A stretch of 64,000 nt of DNA from contig MJGA01000004.1 of NCBI GenBank assembly GCA_001910725.1, positions 620,001 to 684,000 on the forward strand, given 5' to 3'. A program made the translations under genes and the position numbers. Shown in pieces: positions 13,341-24,861 of this stretch (within the stretch, counting starts at the first letter, position 1; every line of letters starts with the position of its first letter). Under the pieces are notes generated by a model. That model did not search any database and was not told the origin of the DNA. It saw only the letters and a program-made list of their open reading frames with translations. The stretch comes from Phanerodontia chrysosporium. Taxonomy: Eukaryota; Basidiomycota; Agaricomycetes; Polyporales; Phanerochaetaceae.

Positions 13341-14507
13341 TCACGAAGAAGGTGGTGGGTTTGCGGAACTCTTCCCCTCGACACGCAAGTCGTAGCCATA
13401 GCCGCCGCGTCCCTCGGGACCCTCATAGTGCATCTTGGAGACATCGTAATTGCCTAGAGACACATGATAAGGATATGAAGACAAATAAACGTCGTGATAC
13501 CTACCGATGAACTTCCAGCCGTCTTCCTTCACGTGGTAGACGTTGATGGTGTTACCGGAGAACGCGTCTCGGTGACCAGCAGCGTAGATACTCCTGCGGC
13601 CGAGTTCTTGTGCTTCTTCATCCGTAAGGTCCCACCGGTAGCCTTGATCGAGCACACCGTACGCGAATGTGCTACCAGAGCCAACTGAGAAGAGATCGCC
13701 CTTGAGCCGAGTGCCATCGGAGTCGACGTAGTAGACTGCGGGGCCAGTCTTGTCCCAACCGCAGATCATTGTTCCCTGGGAGCAGCCGTAGATCAGCTAT
13801 TGTGCAGTAGATCATGCCATTGACTCTTACCATACTCAAGCCCATGCCCTTGTAGCTATATACTAGGTTGCTCAGGTACTTGCTCGCTGCCGCGACGGAG
13901 ATACGCTCGCGGTTCCGAAGCTCGTGCAGTCGGCACTGAATGCCAAGGTAGGTCTCCCAGTACTGGCAGTCAGCTATTGCATAGTCAGCACGCGGGTTCA
14001 CGAAGTGGAGAGGTGAGCTACACACCTGCACCACCAGCCATTGTCCCAAGGAGGTACGGGTTAATCTCAATGACCTTCTTCACTGTACCAGAGGCTGTCG
14101 AAGGCGGTCAGCACAGGAGTATAACCATCAAGATAGCGTACGCACCAATGTAGCTTCCAGCAGTTGCACGAGAGTCAACTGCGACAATGACGCCTCCCTG
14201 GAACCGGAAAGCGAGAGTCGTTGTTCCGTGCTTGATTTTAATCCTGCAGGACGGGTCCGCGAAGTCATCGGTGTGCATCCTGAGGAATGCAGAAGGCTAG
14301 AGAGAGTCTCAATGCATGATAGATGCATGCTCAACGGACACCACGCACGTCTGGAACGGCAGGAATGCTGAATTTTGGCACGCCGCTTGCGAGGTTGCCG
14401 AAGCCCATAACGTCTACGACATCTTCCTCCTCGCCGAGAACCTGCTTTGCTTTCCTGATTTCCGCTGCTGGACCAGTTGTTGAGAAGCGTTGTACAAGAG
14501 AGTTCAT
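13341..14507 (-). CDS. PRE2: 20S proteasome subunit beta-5 (Pre2)
   Basis: This is the chymotrypsin-like catalytic subunit of the 20S proteasome. A propeptide of about 70 residues ([13 protein letters not shown]...) precedes the conserved HG|TTTLAF processing site, so the mature protein starts at the catalytic threonine. Further landmarks are [41 protein letters not shown] and [20 protein letters not shown]. Five or six exons can be joined without a frame break. The open frame runs further upstream to a GTG near 14633, but the ATG ending at 14507 is the first good start and gives a normal propeptide length. Confidence 0.96.
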
Positions 14508-14715
14508 GACGGGCGGAGGTGAAAGGGGAACTAGTTGGCTGGTGGTAGACGAACGAGCTTGAGGTGACGCGGCCGACGCGTTCGCGGTACGGACTGATGG
14601 CACGTGGCAGAGGCGCTCGCCGCTGATGGGCACGCCTGTTGACCTAACAGAGGTCTCGTTTCGAAATTACAGATGCTTTACACTACAAGTACACACATAC
14701 AGGTCCGTAACAGCG

Positions 14716-14743
14716 AGGAGAGAGAGAGAGAGGGGGGGGGGGG
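14716..14743. repeat. GA microsatellite followed by a 12-base G run
   Basis: A GA dinucleotide run (14716-14731) passes directly into twelve consecutive G bases (14732-14743) in the gap between two minus-strand genes. It has poly-purine/G-rich character and no evident function. Confidence 0.85.
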
Positions 14744-14781
14744 ACAGATGAAGTGGTCGCAAGAACGCGGGTATGTTAGAT

Positions 14782-15877
14782 TCATGTCACCGTAACGATT
14801 TGGCCCTTGCCGTCCTTCAGAATGACGAGCTCGCAGTCGATCTTCTCGCCAGTGTCGCCACATACTACGTCCGTGAGATCCAGGGGGTCAACTTTGATCT
14901 GACGAGCTTCCCAGAATGACCGTCCAAGTACAACATCGAAATGTGCTTCCTCCGAGAGAAATACCTTGTGCACCGTTTTTGTACGACCGACTTTAATGGG
15001 CCAAGTACCCAGGCTAAGCATCGCGGTAAGCGCATCGAACTAGTGCCGAGCAACAACTTTGAAACGCACTTTACCAAACCACTGTAGCCGTAGTGTCCCG
15101 GAGCAGCATCTCCTGGTATGAATCCATGTCGCAGCGCGAACTTGCGAGATATGTAGACGTGGCGGTAGCCATTCTTTAGGAGCATCCGCACTGGACAGGA
15201 TCAGAATAAACGACCCGGGCCTTCACGTTAACAGGATAACGCACCGTTCTGGACGGGTCCTATGCTTCCCATGATCGTACGTACACCATTCTGGCTGTGA
15301 AACTCTTCGAACTGCTTCCTGTGATTGGGTATCGTATCCTTGGGATCTGACTTGGCTGTCTTGCGTGACTTCCCACTTCTGACTGACTTCTGTGACCCCC
15401 CTGAGGATGCACGCGGAGGGGTGGGGGGCAAAGGTTTTGGGCGAAACTTGTAGTACGAGGGGTTCTGATATGCGGGCGCGCTGGGAAGGGGCTGGTGCGG
15501 GTCGTGGACATGAAGCACTGGACGTTGGCTAGCTTCGACAGACTTCTGCCTCCAGACAAAGATGGTGTAATCTGCCTCTAAAGCGAGGTATTGGTAGAGG
15601 TATCGCTTGAATCGTAAGGGACGCACCATCGTCAAGATTCCAAATAGAGTCGTTCCAGGAGTACCTAACCCACCCTGGTCCTACGAGCTGGCCATGGTAT
15701 TCATCGAACAACTTCCTAGTCAGCTTATCATAGACGGTTTCCAGAGAGTCCTCGCTATCTGTTCTCTGTCATGATGGCTCGTCTTCAAACTTGATAAGAC
15801 GACTTACTAGAATATACGATGGCGAACGATGAAGAAGGCGTGTGCACCTCAAGGATGGGCAGTTGCTGGTTTGCCAT
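14782..15877 (-). CDS. Conserved fungal protein with a retropepsin-like fold, catalytic motif apparently lost
   Basis: I recognise the type of protein but not a named function. From the ATG ending at 15877 (MANQQLPILEVHTPSSSF), a first region ends WNLDDEADYTIFVWRQ. A P-rich and basic linker follows (about 15350-15520). The C-terminal half reads NGYRHVYISRKFALRHGFIP, then IGTWPIKVGRTKTVHKVFL, FDVVLGRSFWEARQIK and a tail ending KGQIVTVT. The order of these blocks resembles a retroviral-type aspartic protease, where a D(S/T)G loop precedes a helix and the LGR/LG-(F/W) hairpin closes the barrel. Here the position expected for the D(S/T)G loop reads MLLKNGYRH, so catalysis is doubtful. Three short introns are needed and no frame is broken. 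It could derive from a retroelement protease, or be an unrelated acid-protease-like barrel. Confidence 0.6.
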
Positions 15878-16152
15878 CGAGGAGGTGTTGAGTGCAGGAA
15901 GGCCGCCGACTCCTGCCTTGCCTGAGCGAGGTGCAAGTCTCAGACGTGCGTATGCATAGGAGAGGGCAGGCGGCACGAGACAACCGAGATTATGTGTACA
16001 GACCCCGGCTCAATACACCGCAGCGAGACGCGACGTGCGTCACGCCGATCGCGCGATCACTCTCACGACCGTATATGGCAGGCATTATGGTTTGGAGCAG
16101 TTAAAGCGTTTCGTTTCACGAAGTCTACATGAACTGGTTACTGTACGCGCGA

Positions 16153-17314
16153 CTAAGCTTGGCACTGGTAGTAATAAGGCGGGGAGACGGCCACACAGGT
16201 GAGGCCCGAGGCACACACAGTCGGGCCAGTGAAACCGGTGCCTCCGCACTGGACAACGCCGTAAGCAGGGGCATCCTAGTGTAGGGTGTTGGACCGCGGT
16301 ACTAACCTGACCCCACTATTAAAAAAGGGATGTAAGCATATATCCTACAGTGGCTCAAGTGAGGTTGCACACCTCAGTTTGTGTTGCAGACGGCGCCGAT
16401 GATGTAGTCGATATGACAGTACTGGAGTGGCTCGTCGACGTCGGGTGGGTAGTCGTGCTTGTAGGAGCAGACGTAGTGACGCTACCGCCAATATAAGAGC
16501 TGTAAGAGTCAGAATGCGCCATAGACAGGTCTAAGCCAAAGAAGTTGAAGTCGTCGTGCTCCTGGATGACAGAGTCGACATCGGCGGGATCCGAAGGCTT
16601 CGTGGTCGTGGCCACGACATACGCCACAACTTGAAAGGAGGTGAGGTCACCACTGCCCAAAGATCCGCCCTCCCAGATTGTGCAGTTCTGATTCGTCGTC
16701 AGTCAAGAGACCGTGGACAAGCTATATGCGTACTGACCTGGCAGCGAAAGGTCGCCTTGATATGCGTACTATTGATACTGGAGCTCGGCAAGAGCGTGAT
16801 CTGCGGGCCAGCATAGGCGGTCGGCAGAACATAGCCCCTGTAGTTGGGTCAGCATTACGGCGGAATACTTCGAAGGGGATACGTACGAAGTCCAGCGGGG
16901 CCCGAGGATGAGCTCGTTGTTGTACGGCCAGAGGGTAAACAAGAGACTATCGGCCATGGTACCACCCACGCTGATGCCAGTGTAGCCATTGGATACAGGT
17001 GCAACGAGTTGCACAATGAATTCGTCGGATGGAGGAGTTGAGATGGGAGGCAAAACGAAACCGACGGTCACATCGAAGTCTGGGTCCTGGCAGAGAGGGT
17101 TACTCGCGAGTCGCTGCGATAATGGGTGTAGTAGAATATCATACTGTGTATCCCTGGAAGCAAATCCCGCTGGACGAGTCACAAAACTGGGAGCTGGACT
17201 GAGCCAGCGCTTGTACGTTCAATTATAAGCTGCGATGCCTTGCCTGGTGAATATGTAAGACTCACCGAGCCCAGCAGCAGTCAAGATAGTGAGAAGGCTC
17301 TTCGTAAATGCCAT
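16153..17314 (-). CDS. Secreted cytochrome (AA8, cellobiose-dehydrogenase-type haem domain) with C-terminal CBM1
   Basis: This is an extracellular electron-transfer protein. The first exon encodes a signal peptide ([16 protein letters not shown], cleavage near ALAQ). The cytochrome domain matches that of cellobiose dehydrogenase: [65 protein letters not shown] and [14 protein letters not shown]. The methionine of GGTM and the histidine of QEHDDF are the likely axial haem ligands. A Ser/Thr-rich linker follows (about 16400-16500). Two short exons add WGQ and a cellulose-binding CBM1 module ([19 protein letters not shown] to YYYQC, four cysteines). No flavin dehydrogenase domain is present. This layout matches the carbohydrate-binding cytochrome b562 known from Phanerochaete, thought to shuttle electrons during cellulose oxidation, for example to LPMOs. 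Confidence 0.9.
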
Positions 17315-17954
17315 GAATTCCTCAGCATACCATAGCTCAACATAGTTCTCCTACCTTTATACCTCGCAAGCAAGAAGCGTGCTTGTCGAGGGCACTCGAG
17401 CGAGCGAGGAATGACCTGCACTTTTACCGTCATTGTCGCGAGAAAACGTTGTGTCTGCGACTTGATTGGTGCAATTCCACCACCAATCAGTAGTGCTTGC
17501 ATTATTCATAGCAACATCGGACTATTGGGCGTGTCACTGCCCTTCTAGCGATGCCCATCACTTCGAGGAGAAGCACCTTTTACCGCAGTTAATCCAGGAC
17601 CAGATGTAAACTTACATTTCAGGGCTGCCGTCTCCGAGGAGGTCAACTTATACGAATGATAAGAGTGATGGCATATACCACGTATACATCTTCGTAAGAG
17701 GAACACTTCGTAGGTAGCACCTGGTAGAACTTGAGAACATAGTACCAAGACGCCCACTTTGTGTCGCGAGGTGGTTCGGTTTTCGGTACTTGCCGTGATC
17801 TAATTTTGGATTCCGCCGAAAAGCGAACCGGTCAAACTTCTTCACGCGCTCGCTGCATCCGAGGTGCTTTCTTCAGCTCTCCATCCTGCTCACCGGAGCC
17901 ATCAACTGACCGCCGTCGACCAAGGATCTTCAATCGTGAGGTCGTAAAAACAAC
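17315..17954. promoter_or_regulatory. Divergent intergenic region between the CBM1 cytochrome and SNU13
   Basis: About 640 bases separate the start codons of the two head-to-head genes, and both promoters must lie here. I see no clear coding potential and no element I can name with confidence. Confidence 0.5.
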
Positions 17955-18504
17955 ATGTCCGACCCTGCTGCGCGCGCCAAGGCCTGGCCTCTTGCTGATG
18001 CCGAACTCAACGACCAGGTGCGTTCCCCAGTGTTCTTCCAGTGGTTTGCGCACTCACATACTTACCTTCATGTAGATCCTTGATTTGGTTGAGAAGGCCA
18101 CTCAGTACAAGCAGCTGAAGAAGGGTGCTAACGAAGGTGCGTGCATACTCCTCTGCTCGCAAATAGTCTGCTCACTGCCTATTTACAGCCACGAAGACTC
18201 TGAACCGTGGTATTGCAGAAATTGTCATCTTGACTGCTGATACCGAACCGCTCGAGATTCTGCTTCACCTTCCGCTTCTCTGCGAAGAGAAGGTGCGTTT
18301 TTATTCTCGCGTTTGCGTGTCTGTAATAGTGACGGTCCATCATAGAACGTCTCTTACGTCTTCGTGGCCTCAAAAGCTGCCCTCGGCAGGGCTTGTGGTG
18401 TCTCCAGGCCTGTGATCGCTGCCAGCGTCACCACTAATGAGAACAAGGAGCTCTCGAGCCTTATCGACACCATCAAACGGTCCATCGACAAGCTCATGGT
18501 GTAA
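17955..18504 (+). CDS. SNU13: Snu13 / 15.5K RNA-binding protein (L7Ae family)
   Basis: This nuclear protein binds kink-turns in U4 snRNA and in box C/D snoRNAs (including U3), and so takes part in splicing and rRNA modification. About 127 residues are encoded in five exons: [20 protein letters not shown], then [54 protein letters not shown], and [20 protein letters not shown] to the end. The L7Ae signature is intact and the size is normal for the family. Introns begin GTGCGT and are about 50-60 nt. Confidence 0.96.
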
Positions 18505-18703
18505 TCACTATACGTACATATGTATAACAATGCAGAAATTGGGCCTGGATATATGCCGCCGTGTGAGTGATACACACTGGGGTACCTAATCTGTTGGCAA
18601 GCGAATACGAAAGCGAAGGTAGTATGATCTACAAGACAGTGTCAACAAAGCAAACCGGGATAAAGCTACAGAGACCACAGATTGAAGCGCAAAAAATTCG
18701 ATG

Positions 18704-19577
18704 CTATTTCGGGATGTTCTCCCTCGCCTGTTGACGAACACGTCGTCTGAAGTGACGGATCAGCCAAGGTGTGTGGAGTGTCAGCGATATCCCACGTACT
18801 CATAGGCCTGTTTGTCATTCCTGATGCACAGCACAGAAGCACTGGTTAGACGGGAAGAACGGGAGTGACTTCGCTACGCACTTGAACATGGTGTATGCAT
18901 CACTTTGTGCAGGGTCGTTGACATTGGGGTCGTTGAGGAGCTCCTGGATGCCGAGAAGCACCTATTGGAATGGCTCAGTGACAGTTTTGGTGTCGAGTGC
19001 AAGCGGACAAACCTGCTTGATGGTTATGCCCGGCTTCCAAGACTTCTCCTCATCTAGGATGGACAGACACACAGTGCCAGACGGGTACACGTTGGGGTGG
19101 AACAGAGGCGGAGTGAATTTGCCTGGACTGGATGAGCATCCGTTCAGCGTTGCGGCTGCAATACGCTGACTCACACTTTGGGGGCTTTGCGGGGTAATCT
19201 AGACGAAGCAGCAACTCTCAGGATGACCATATGTCGAGGCAGTGAAGGGACGAACCTTCCGGGAACGTCATCGTGAGCTTGTAGACACCTCCTTCCCATG
19301 GCGTCTGCAGAGCATGCGTTCAGAACGACGCACATACATCGGAACTGTGCTAGCATACGCACCCCTTGCTTTCCTGGGATGCCGACCTCCCATTCGAGCA
19401 GATTCATGGAGCCGTCCGCAGCCTTGGTTGGTTTCGCGTAGAAGCCCTGGTAGGATGCGGCTTCAGAAGACAAGTCCACGCGTAGGGAGGCACAAAGGAA
19501 CGTACGAACGGATGGTCCTTCCGCCACTGCTTCCGCTCTTCAGCGAGCCTCGCTCTGCATATTCCTATTCCTGACAT
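18704..19577 (-). CDS. UBC9: SUMO-conjugating enzyme E2 Ubc9
   Basis: This E2 enzyme transfers SUMO to lysines in target proteins. The start is the ATG ending at 19577 ([20 protein letters not shown]). Following exons give [40 protein letters not shown] and [20 protein letters not shown] with the catalytic cysteine in [29 protein letters not shown] and a tail ending [13 protein letters not shown] follow. The basic N-terminus and the DEEKSWKP insert separate Ubc9 from ubiquitin E2s. Six or so introns are needed, all canonical, and the frame is intact. The size of about 160 residues is normal. Confidence 0.96.
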
Positions 19578-20411
19578 CGTGAGGTCGTGAGTGGACGGAA
19601 AAGAGAGTAGTGAGGGTATGCAGTGAAAGAGTTAAATGAGCGCCTCTGTCGTTAGCACCCTGCCGGATTGGGCCACCGGTCTGATGGGATACCATGATGT
19701 CCTCGAAATTGACCTTGCCTTCCACGTCTCGCCTTGCTATGCGGGTGACTCGAGAAATTGAACAGGTTGTATCGCCTCATCACTAGGTAGACAAAGGACT
19801 GCACAACACGATTTTCAGGTCCGTATAGGCGTCGTCTCAACGTGGTCTAGGCACCTTACGAGCGCTGCAGCCTGCCAATGGCGCCGCGAGGGTGCGGAAT
19901 GCGAATGGGAACCCGACATTGGTCGTGCGACTGCGAGGCATTACTGGCAAGCTCTTGTTTGTATCTGTCATGAGTGGGAAGCATTCTGACGGATACAACG
20001 GGTAACAGGATCCAGTGCGATAGGGAAGCTGGATTCAATCGTTCATTGACGCTGCATTCGTTCTCGGCCTCCTCTGACCTCCTTATCGTCTACTATCGTC
20101 TACAATGACGAGCTATGAGCTGCGGCCGACCGAAGCGAGCCTTCCAAAAGGTAGGGCGCCGTCCACGCAGCAATGTGTAGCCCGCAAAATCCGTGGAAGT
20201 CCTGCTCATGTCTTCGAGGTATGGCGCTCTCGAACAATGTGTCCTTCTCGACCATAATCGTTCTAACACGAGGGTGTCTTCGTAGATGAACTGCAACCGA
20301 GGCGATGCAGACCGACTGAACGATCAGCCGAGACACACTCTGACCCTTGCTCAGGTGCTATTTAGCGTGCCAACCTCTACTACCCTCGAATGCAATGAGC
20401 ACCTCAGCGCG
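19578..20411. other. Intergenic region between UBC9 and the methyltransferase, no gene assigned
   Basis: About 830 bases lie between two divergent genes. A short frame beginning MTSYELRPTEASLPK at 20105 on the plus strand ends at a possible donor, but I could not link it to a recognisable protein. It may be part of the methyltransferase leader. Confidence 0.4.
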
Positions 20412-21967
20412 ATGGACGACACCGACGACGCCCCTTCTTCAGAGCGTACGATGAGTCCGGCGCCCTCCTTGTACTCTCTGACATCGTCGGACGAGAGACT
20501 TATAGTGAGTTCGGCCCTTAGTCTGTGATTCGTCTGCCAACGGCACGATCTAGCTCAGAGAGGCCTACGGTCGAATGGTGAACTCGCAGATCGAAGTAAG
20601 CGTCCTGAACTTTTGTGATGATCCTCAAAAATACTCAAAATCGCATTCAGTCCTACTTTCTTCCCGCCGTATGTACCATGCAATCATCAGTGGTAAACCA
20701 CGGTCTGAAACTTCCGAATCTAAGGATTACGAAGAGCATCGCAGGCTTGATCTGCAGCACCAGGTTTATACTATGGCATTGGGAGCACTGTATCCAGCTG
20801 CGCCGCTTGTGCGTTGGGCACTGCGCCCCCGGCCTGATCGAAGGCCCGCAATCATGGACGTAGGCACAGGGAGCGGCAGTTGGTGCGTATGCATCATGCA
20901 CTGCTAATTTTGAGGATGCCGACCACCGCCATCAGGGCCGTTGACATGGCCAAAGAGTTTCCGTATTGCGACGTTGTCGGGGTGGATCTTGTTCCACCTA
21001 GATTCGTAGGGTGAGCGATAGCTCCCGAATTCGAGGGATGCGAACTCAAACGTTACTCAGACCGCTGCCTGAGAATTGCCGGTAAGTTCCCGCTGCTCTG
21101 CAATACTTCTCGCCTTCTTGAGACGTGATTCTCACTATCACCATGCAGCTTCGAGATAGACGACGTGCGTCCCGAGACTCTTCCTAGACATTCTTCGTTG
21201 AACTTTCCGGAACTCACCGGATTCCAGGCGAACCTAGGGTTCTCTCATTACCGGGAAACTTACGATGTTGTTCACGCCAGAGCGGTCTCTATGGGTGTCA
21301 GTATTACTCTCTGGACTAAGCCCGTTACCCATATGCTGACTTCCTGCATGTCAGGTTCGCGATTTTCCCGCGTTTCTGCGGGAACTAGCCACTACGTTGC
21401 GGCCAGGTGGTATGCTCATTCTAGGCGACGGAGAGATGCAATTGTATGATGAACAACGCCACCCGTTGCAATATTCGGAGCGGGATTCGTCATGGACACA
21501 ACGTATCTTCTTCGCCGCCTATAATGCGATGAGAAATCGGGGCGGCAGCATTGACTCACATTCTATGAGTCCGACCTGGCTGCGGGCGGTAGAAACGCTT
21601 GCAGAGGTCGGTTGGGATAAGGTTTTTATCCCTATCGGCCCGTGGATTTATGGTGAGAATGATAGTGCTACTTTGGCGAGGGCCATGCTGTCGCTGATCA
21701 CTCTCACACCAGCAAACGACAAAGAGAGGGTGCTCGCTGAGATGCTCCGTGCCAACACCCTGGCCTTTATCTCCGGGCTTGGTCCACTTCTTTTGAGGTA
21801 CGCGGCTTCTGCCTCGCCTCGCATTTGGTACTGACATCGGTCTAAGCGAAGGATATCTGAAGGAAAGCGTCGAAAAAATGCAAAGAGAAGCTTCTTTAGA
21901 GATTCAAGAGCTCAGAGTCCACCTCTATACCCGCTGGAGTTTTGCCTGGGCGATGAAACGGTTTTAA
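20412..21967 (+). CDS. SAM-dependent methyltransferase (fungal LaeA/UMTA-like superfamily)
   Basis: This is a class I methyltransferase of unknown substrate. The start MDDTDDAPSSERTMSP leads into exons with SLTSSDERL, LREAYGRMVNSQ and HRRLDLQHQVYTMALGALYP. The SAM-binding motif I is IMDVGTGSGSWAVDMAKEFP (split by an intron), followed by VVGVDLVPPRF and the acidic motif FEIDDV. The post-I region gives YDVVHARAVSMG, RELATTLRPGGMLILGDGE and a C-terminal helical part ending RWSFAWAMKRF. Seven or so introns are needed and no frame break was seen. Basidiomycetes carry many such genes, often in secondary metabolism, but no biosynthetic neighbours are present here, so a metabolic role is not supported. 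Confidence 0.85.
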
Positions 21968-22259
21968 CCGCTTTCTCAGAGCTACGAGTCCTAGATGTCC
22001 TCGTCGTACGAAGAGAAGAGTGGATTGTCTGTAGTATTGATGCTCAAAAGATGTACTGTAGTGTATGTAGATGTCGTGGAAGGGTTTCTCACTGCATTGC
22101 GGCTCTTTGTCAATACACAGGGATTATTTCCATGTTTTATGCATTTTCTAGGAAATCTCGGGGAAAACCACGTGAGCGGAGGCTCGGGCTGGAGTGAAAG
22201 CGCCGACATCCTGCCCTTGTTCACGAACGTCGACCACGGCATCGAGGGCATCGCTGCTC

Positions 22260-23097
22260 ATGTCTGCGTTCTCGACGTTCCTGCGTCCGATACCTGCGGC
22301 GCGCAGGACGTACTCTGTCTTTACGAAACCCGGCGGTGGAAGATACTTCAACTCTGCCAAACCGCTCCAGGCAACCAATAATAAGAAGCTCGATGCCTCA
22401 GGCAACGCGAATGCCGAGGCCCAGTCCTCCTCAAGCGTAGCAGAAGACTCCTCTGCAACTCCCTCTGGACAGTCTGCGAGCGATGCGAAGTCGTCCATGG
22501 TCACACCCCCGCTTGGTGTCACCTTCACTCCGTTCCACCCCCCGGTGAACCCCCACGACCTCAAGCTTCATCAGTTCTTCTCCTTACACCGTCCACTGCT
22601 CACCGTCGGTCAGCCGGCAGCGACCATCTTTGAACCGCTTCCTCCTTCCTTCACGTTCCCTCCGGAAGCGAACGCGGAGGCGGTCAATCCCGGGTCCCTC
22701 GAGGATCCGCCAGAGGCCTCGCCGGAGTCTGACGCTGATGCCGCGCGGCAGCTGGCGAGGGCTATGGTGGTGAACCGAGTCAGCGCTGCACTCTCATGGG
22801 AGAAGACGCTGCAGAAATTGGGCCTGGATGAAGCGAAGGGTCGCGAGGAGGAAGTGAGTGCTGCTCAAGCGGAATTCGACGCGTACATGGATAGTACAAA
22901 GAGGAAGAGGCGCAAGAAGATGAAGAAGCACAAGTACGTCCATCTAGTGTATCACATCTCATGCGATTGCTGATGTGTTCTCACAGACTGAAGAAGAGGA
23001 GACGGGTGTGTAGTCATCTCGTTCTTCCTCCCAGACGGTACTAACACGGCCTTTATAGTTGACTCGCATGCAGGAGGAGAACCGAGGAAGGAAGTAG
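22260..23097 (+). CDS. COX24: Mitochondrial small ribosomal subunit protein mS38 (Cox24/AURKAIP1 family)
   Basis: The predicted protein starts MSAFSTFLRPIPAARRTYSV, which looks like a mitochondrial targeting sequence. A long S/P-rich middle is followed by the conserved basic C-terminus (STKRKRRKKMKKHK, LKKRRRLTRMQEENRGRK) that defines the mS38/Cox24 family. In this family the tail contacts rRNA near the decoding region of the mitoribosome; in yeast the gene was first linked to COX1 and COX3 expression. Two introns split the basic tail, the second exon being only about 20 bases. The frame is intact. Confidence 0.87.
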
Positions 23098-24861
23098 CCT
23101 CGTTATCGCACATCGCATCTCTCAGTTTTCGAATGCTCAGCTCCTGCATATTTTCCACATCACCCCCGTTCACCTTACTACTCGAGCCCGACCCCACCTA
23201 ATACCCCGTGAGAGCTTCGTAACCTGTCTCTTGTCTTTTGCATCGCTTTCGTCACGATCATTGCTACGCCTATAAGGCTGAGTTGGCGCTGCCATTACTC
23301 GGACGAAGGTGTGTCGTGTAAATCTGAAATCTCCATTCCGCATCATCGGCATGTGCATTGGTTTAGTGGACTTGATTGTCGAGCTGTGGGCCTGAGACGA
23401 GATCTGTCCCGCAGATGGAGTAATGGAGTGGTCTATGTTCATTGGGGCGATCACATACTCAAGCGTTGTCCTATCTGGCCGGCTAGTCTGCCAGTGTTGT
23501 CGCCCTTCTACACTATCCTCGAGCCATTGGCACAGATACCATGCGATTGTCCAATATTTCTGCGAAGTGTATCACTCTACTCACAGGAACGTACACTACC
23601 TTTCCATTAGACAGCCCGTGCAGGAACTACGCCGTGTCAAAGACAGTGAGAGTCCCTTTGTACGAGTGGTTACAGTACCAATGCTGATCCCGGTATGCAG
23701 ACTGCTCCAGTACGGCACCTAGTGGGAAGGTTGCTAGTTGGGCTTGCTCGCACCGCAAGAGAATGCATGTCAAATTACCGCGGACATCCACATCGATAAC
23801 AGTGTTTTCCCAAGGAAAGGTACGCGTTTGATCGTGTCGCGGCCACAAGACCGTGACGACTTTCGCGCCTCATGGATATCACCGCACGGTGGAATGACCC
23901 GTGGTCATAGTCTCAGTCTCACCGTGAGTAATGCGTCGTGCCGTAAAGCTTCTTGTTCATCAGCGACTGGGCATATTAGGCCGTCGTCCGCCCATCCGTG
24001 AAGGCGTTATTGACCTGTCCCCTGGGACTCGGCGAAAGGGCTCACGTCGGCAGATGGAGGTACCTCGAACTGCGCTCGGCTACCTCTACTCTCCTAGGAA
24101 GGACTGCGACATTCGCGGGTTCACCTCGTGCTCGCTCTTTAACTGGCGGCGTGCTGAGAAATGATGGACATTCGAGGTGTGTCCTACCCATCGCAACTTA
24201 CCTCCGTCTCCTGATCCCCCCGAAACTGACGGCTCTGCATTTTCGCCCTAGTCATTGGCTGTACCGTGGGATGCCGTCACCGCTTCCGGACCTCATCATG
24301 GCACTGGGCGCAATCCGCCGAGCAGAGACTCCAGGATAGCGATCGGTGCCCTTTAGGCGTGATGCCGAAGCCTGATCGCATTGAATATGGGCGCACCAGA
24401 GCGCATGCTGCCCTTCTGACCCGCCGTTACAAAGGTCTGGGTGCGCAGCGGCCACTCTCGACGGAACCCCTATGTCCCTATCGTGTACTTGGATCTAACC
24501 CCTTAGCGACGTCTCCGGTACGATGTCCTAGCGCCACAGTTGCAGAGCCCCGACGTCGCCCGCCTGGGAAGGAACGCTTTTTACGGTAGCTGGCTTGTTC
24601 GGTGAGTCAACCTGCCATCCCAGGTCTTTTTAGCATGCGCGAGAACGTTCGCGAGTGTACCGCCGCCTTCGGAGGATGGCCGTCGCTCCGCGCCCACGAG
24701 CCCGATGCCGTTAAGGTGGGCGAGCTTCGCACCGTCCTGTGCGCCCATACCATCCAACGTACCTGCACAAAAGAGACCGGATTTGCGCGACTCCGTACCA
24801 TTGCCGCGACATTTTTTTCTCTCGCTGTGTTTGGCGACGTATTTGTATCGCTAGCTCGTCG
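23098..24861. other. 1.8 kb region without a recognisable gene
   Basis: No open frame here matches a family I know. On the minus strand two stretches look mildly gene-like. About 23205-23440 encodes MNIDHSITPSAGQISS onward and ends in a basic RWGRARVVR, and about 23740-23850 encodes TVIDVDVRGNLTCILLRCEQ. They could be exons of a small lineage-specific gene convergent with mS38, but the joins between them are not convincing. The rest shows only short frames on both strands. Confidence 0.25.

Noticed and set aside
14716..14743. G-rich run as a G-quadruplex regulator
   Set aside because: It is a single uninterrupted run next to a microsatellite in an intergenic gap. Nothing beyond composition supports a role.
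20093..20336. Minus-strand open frame of about 78 residues upstream of the methyltransferase
   Set aside because: No recognisable motif, no neighbouring exons, and it overlaps a probable leader on the other strand.
24739..24861. Extension of the disordered protein to the start of its open frame
   Set aside because: The extra residues are cysteine- and arginine-rich and unlike the S/P/N-rich body. They look like non-coding sequence.
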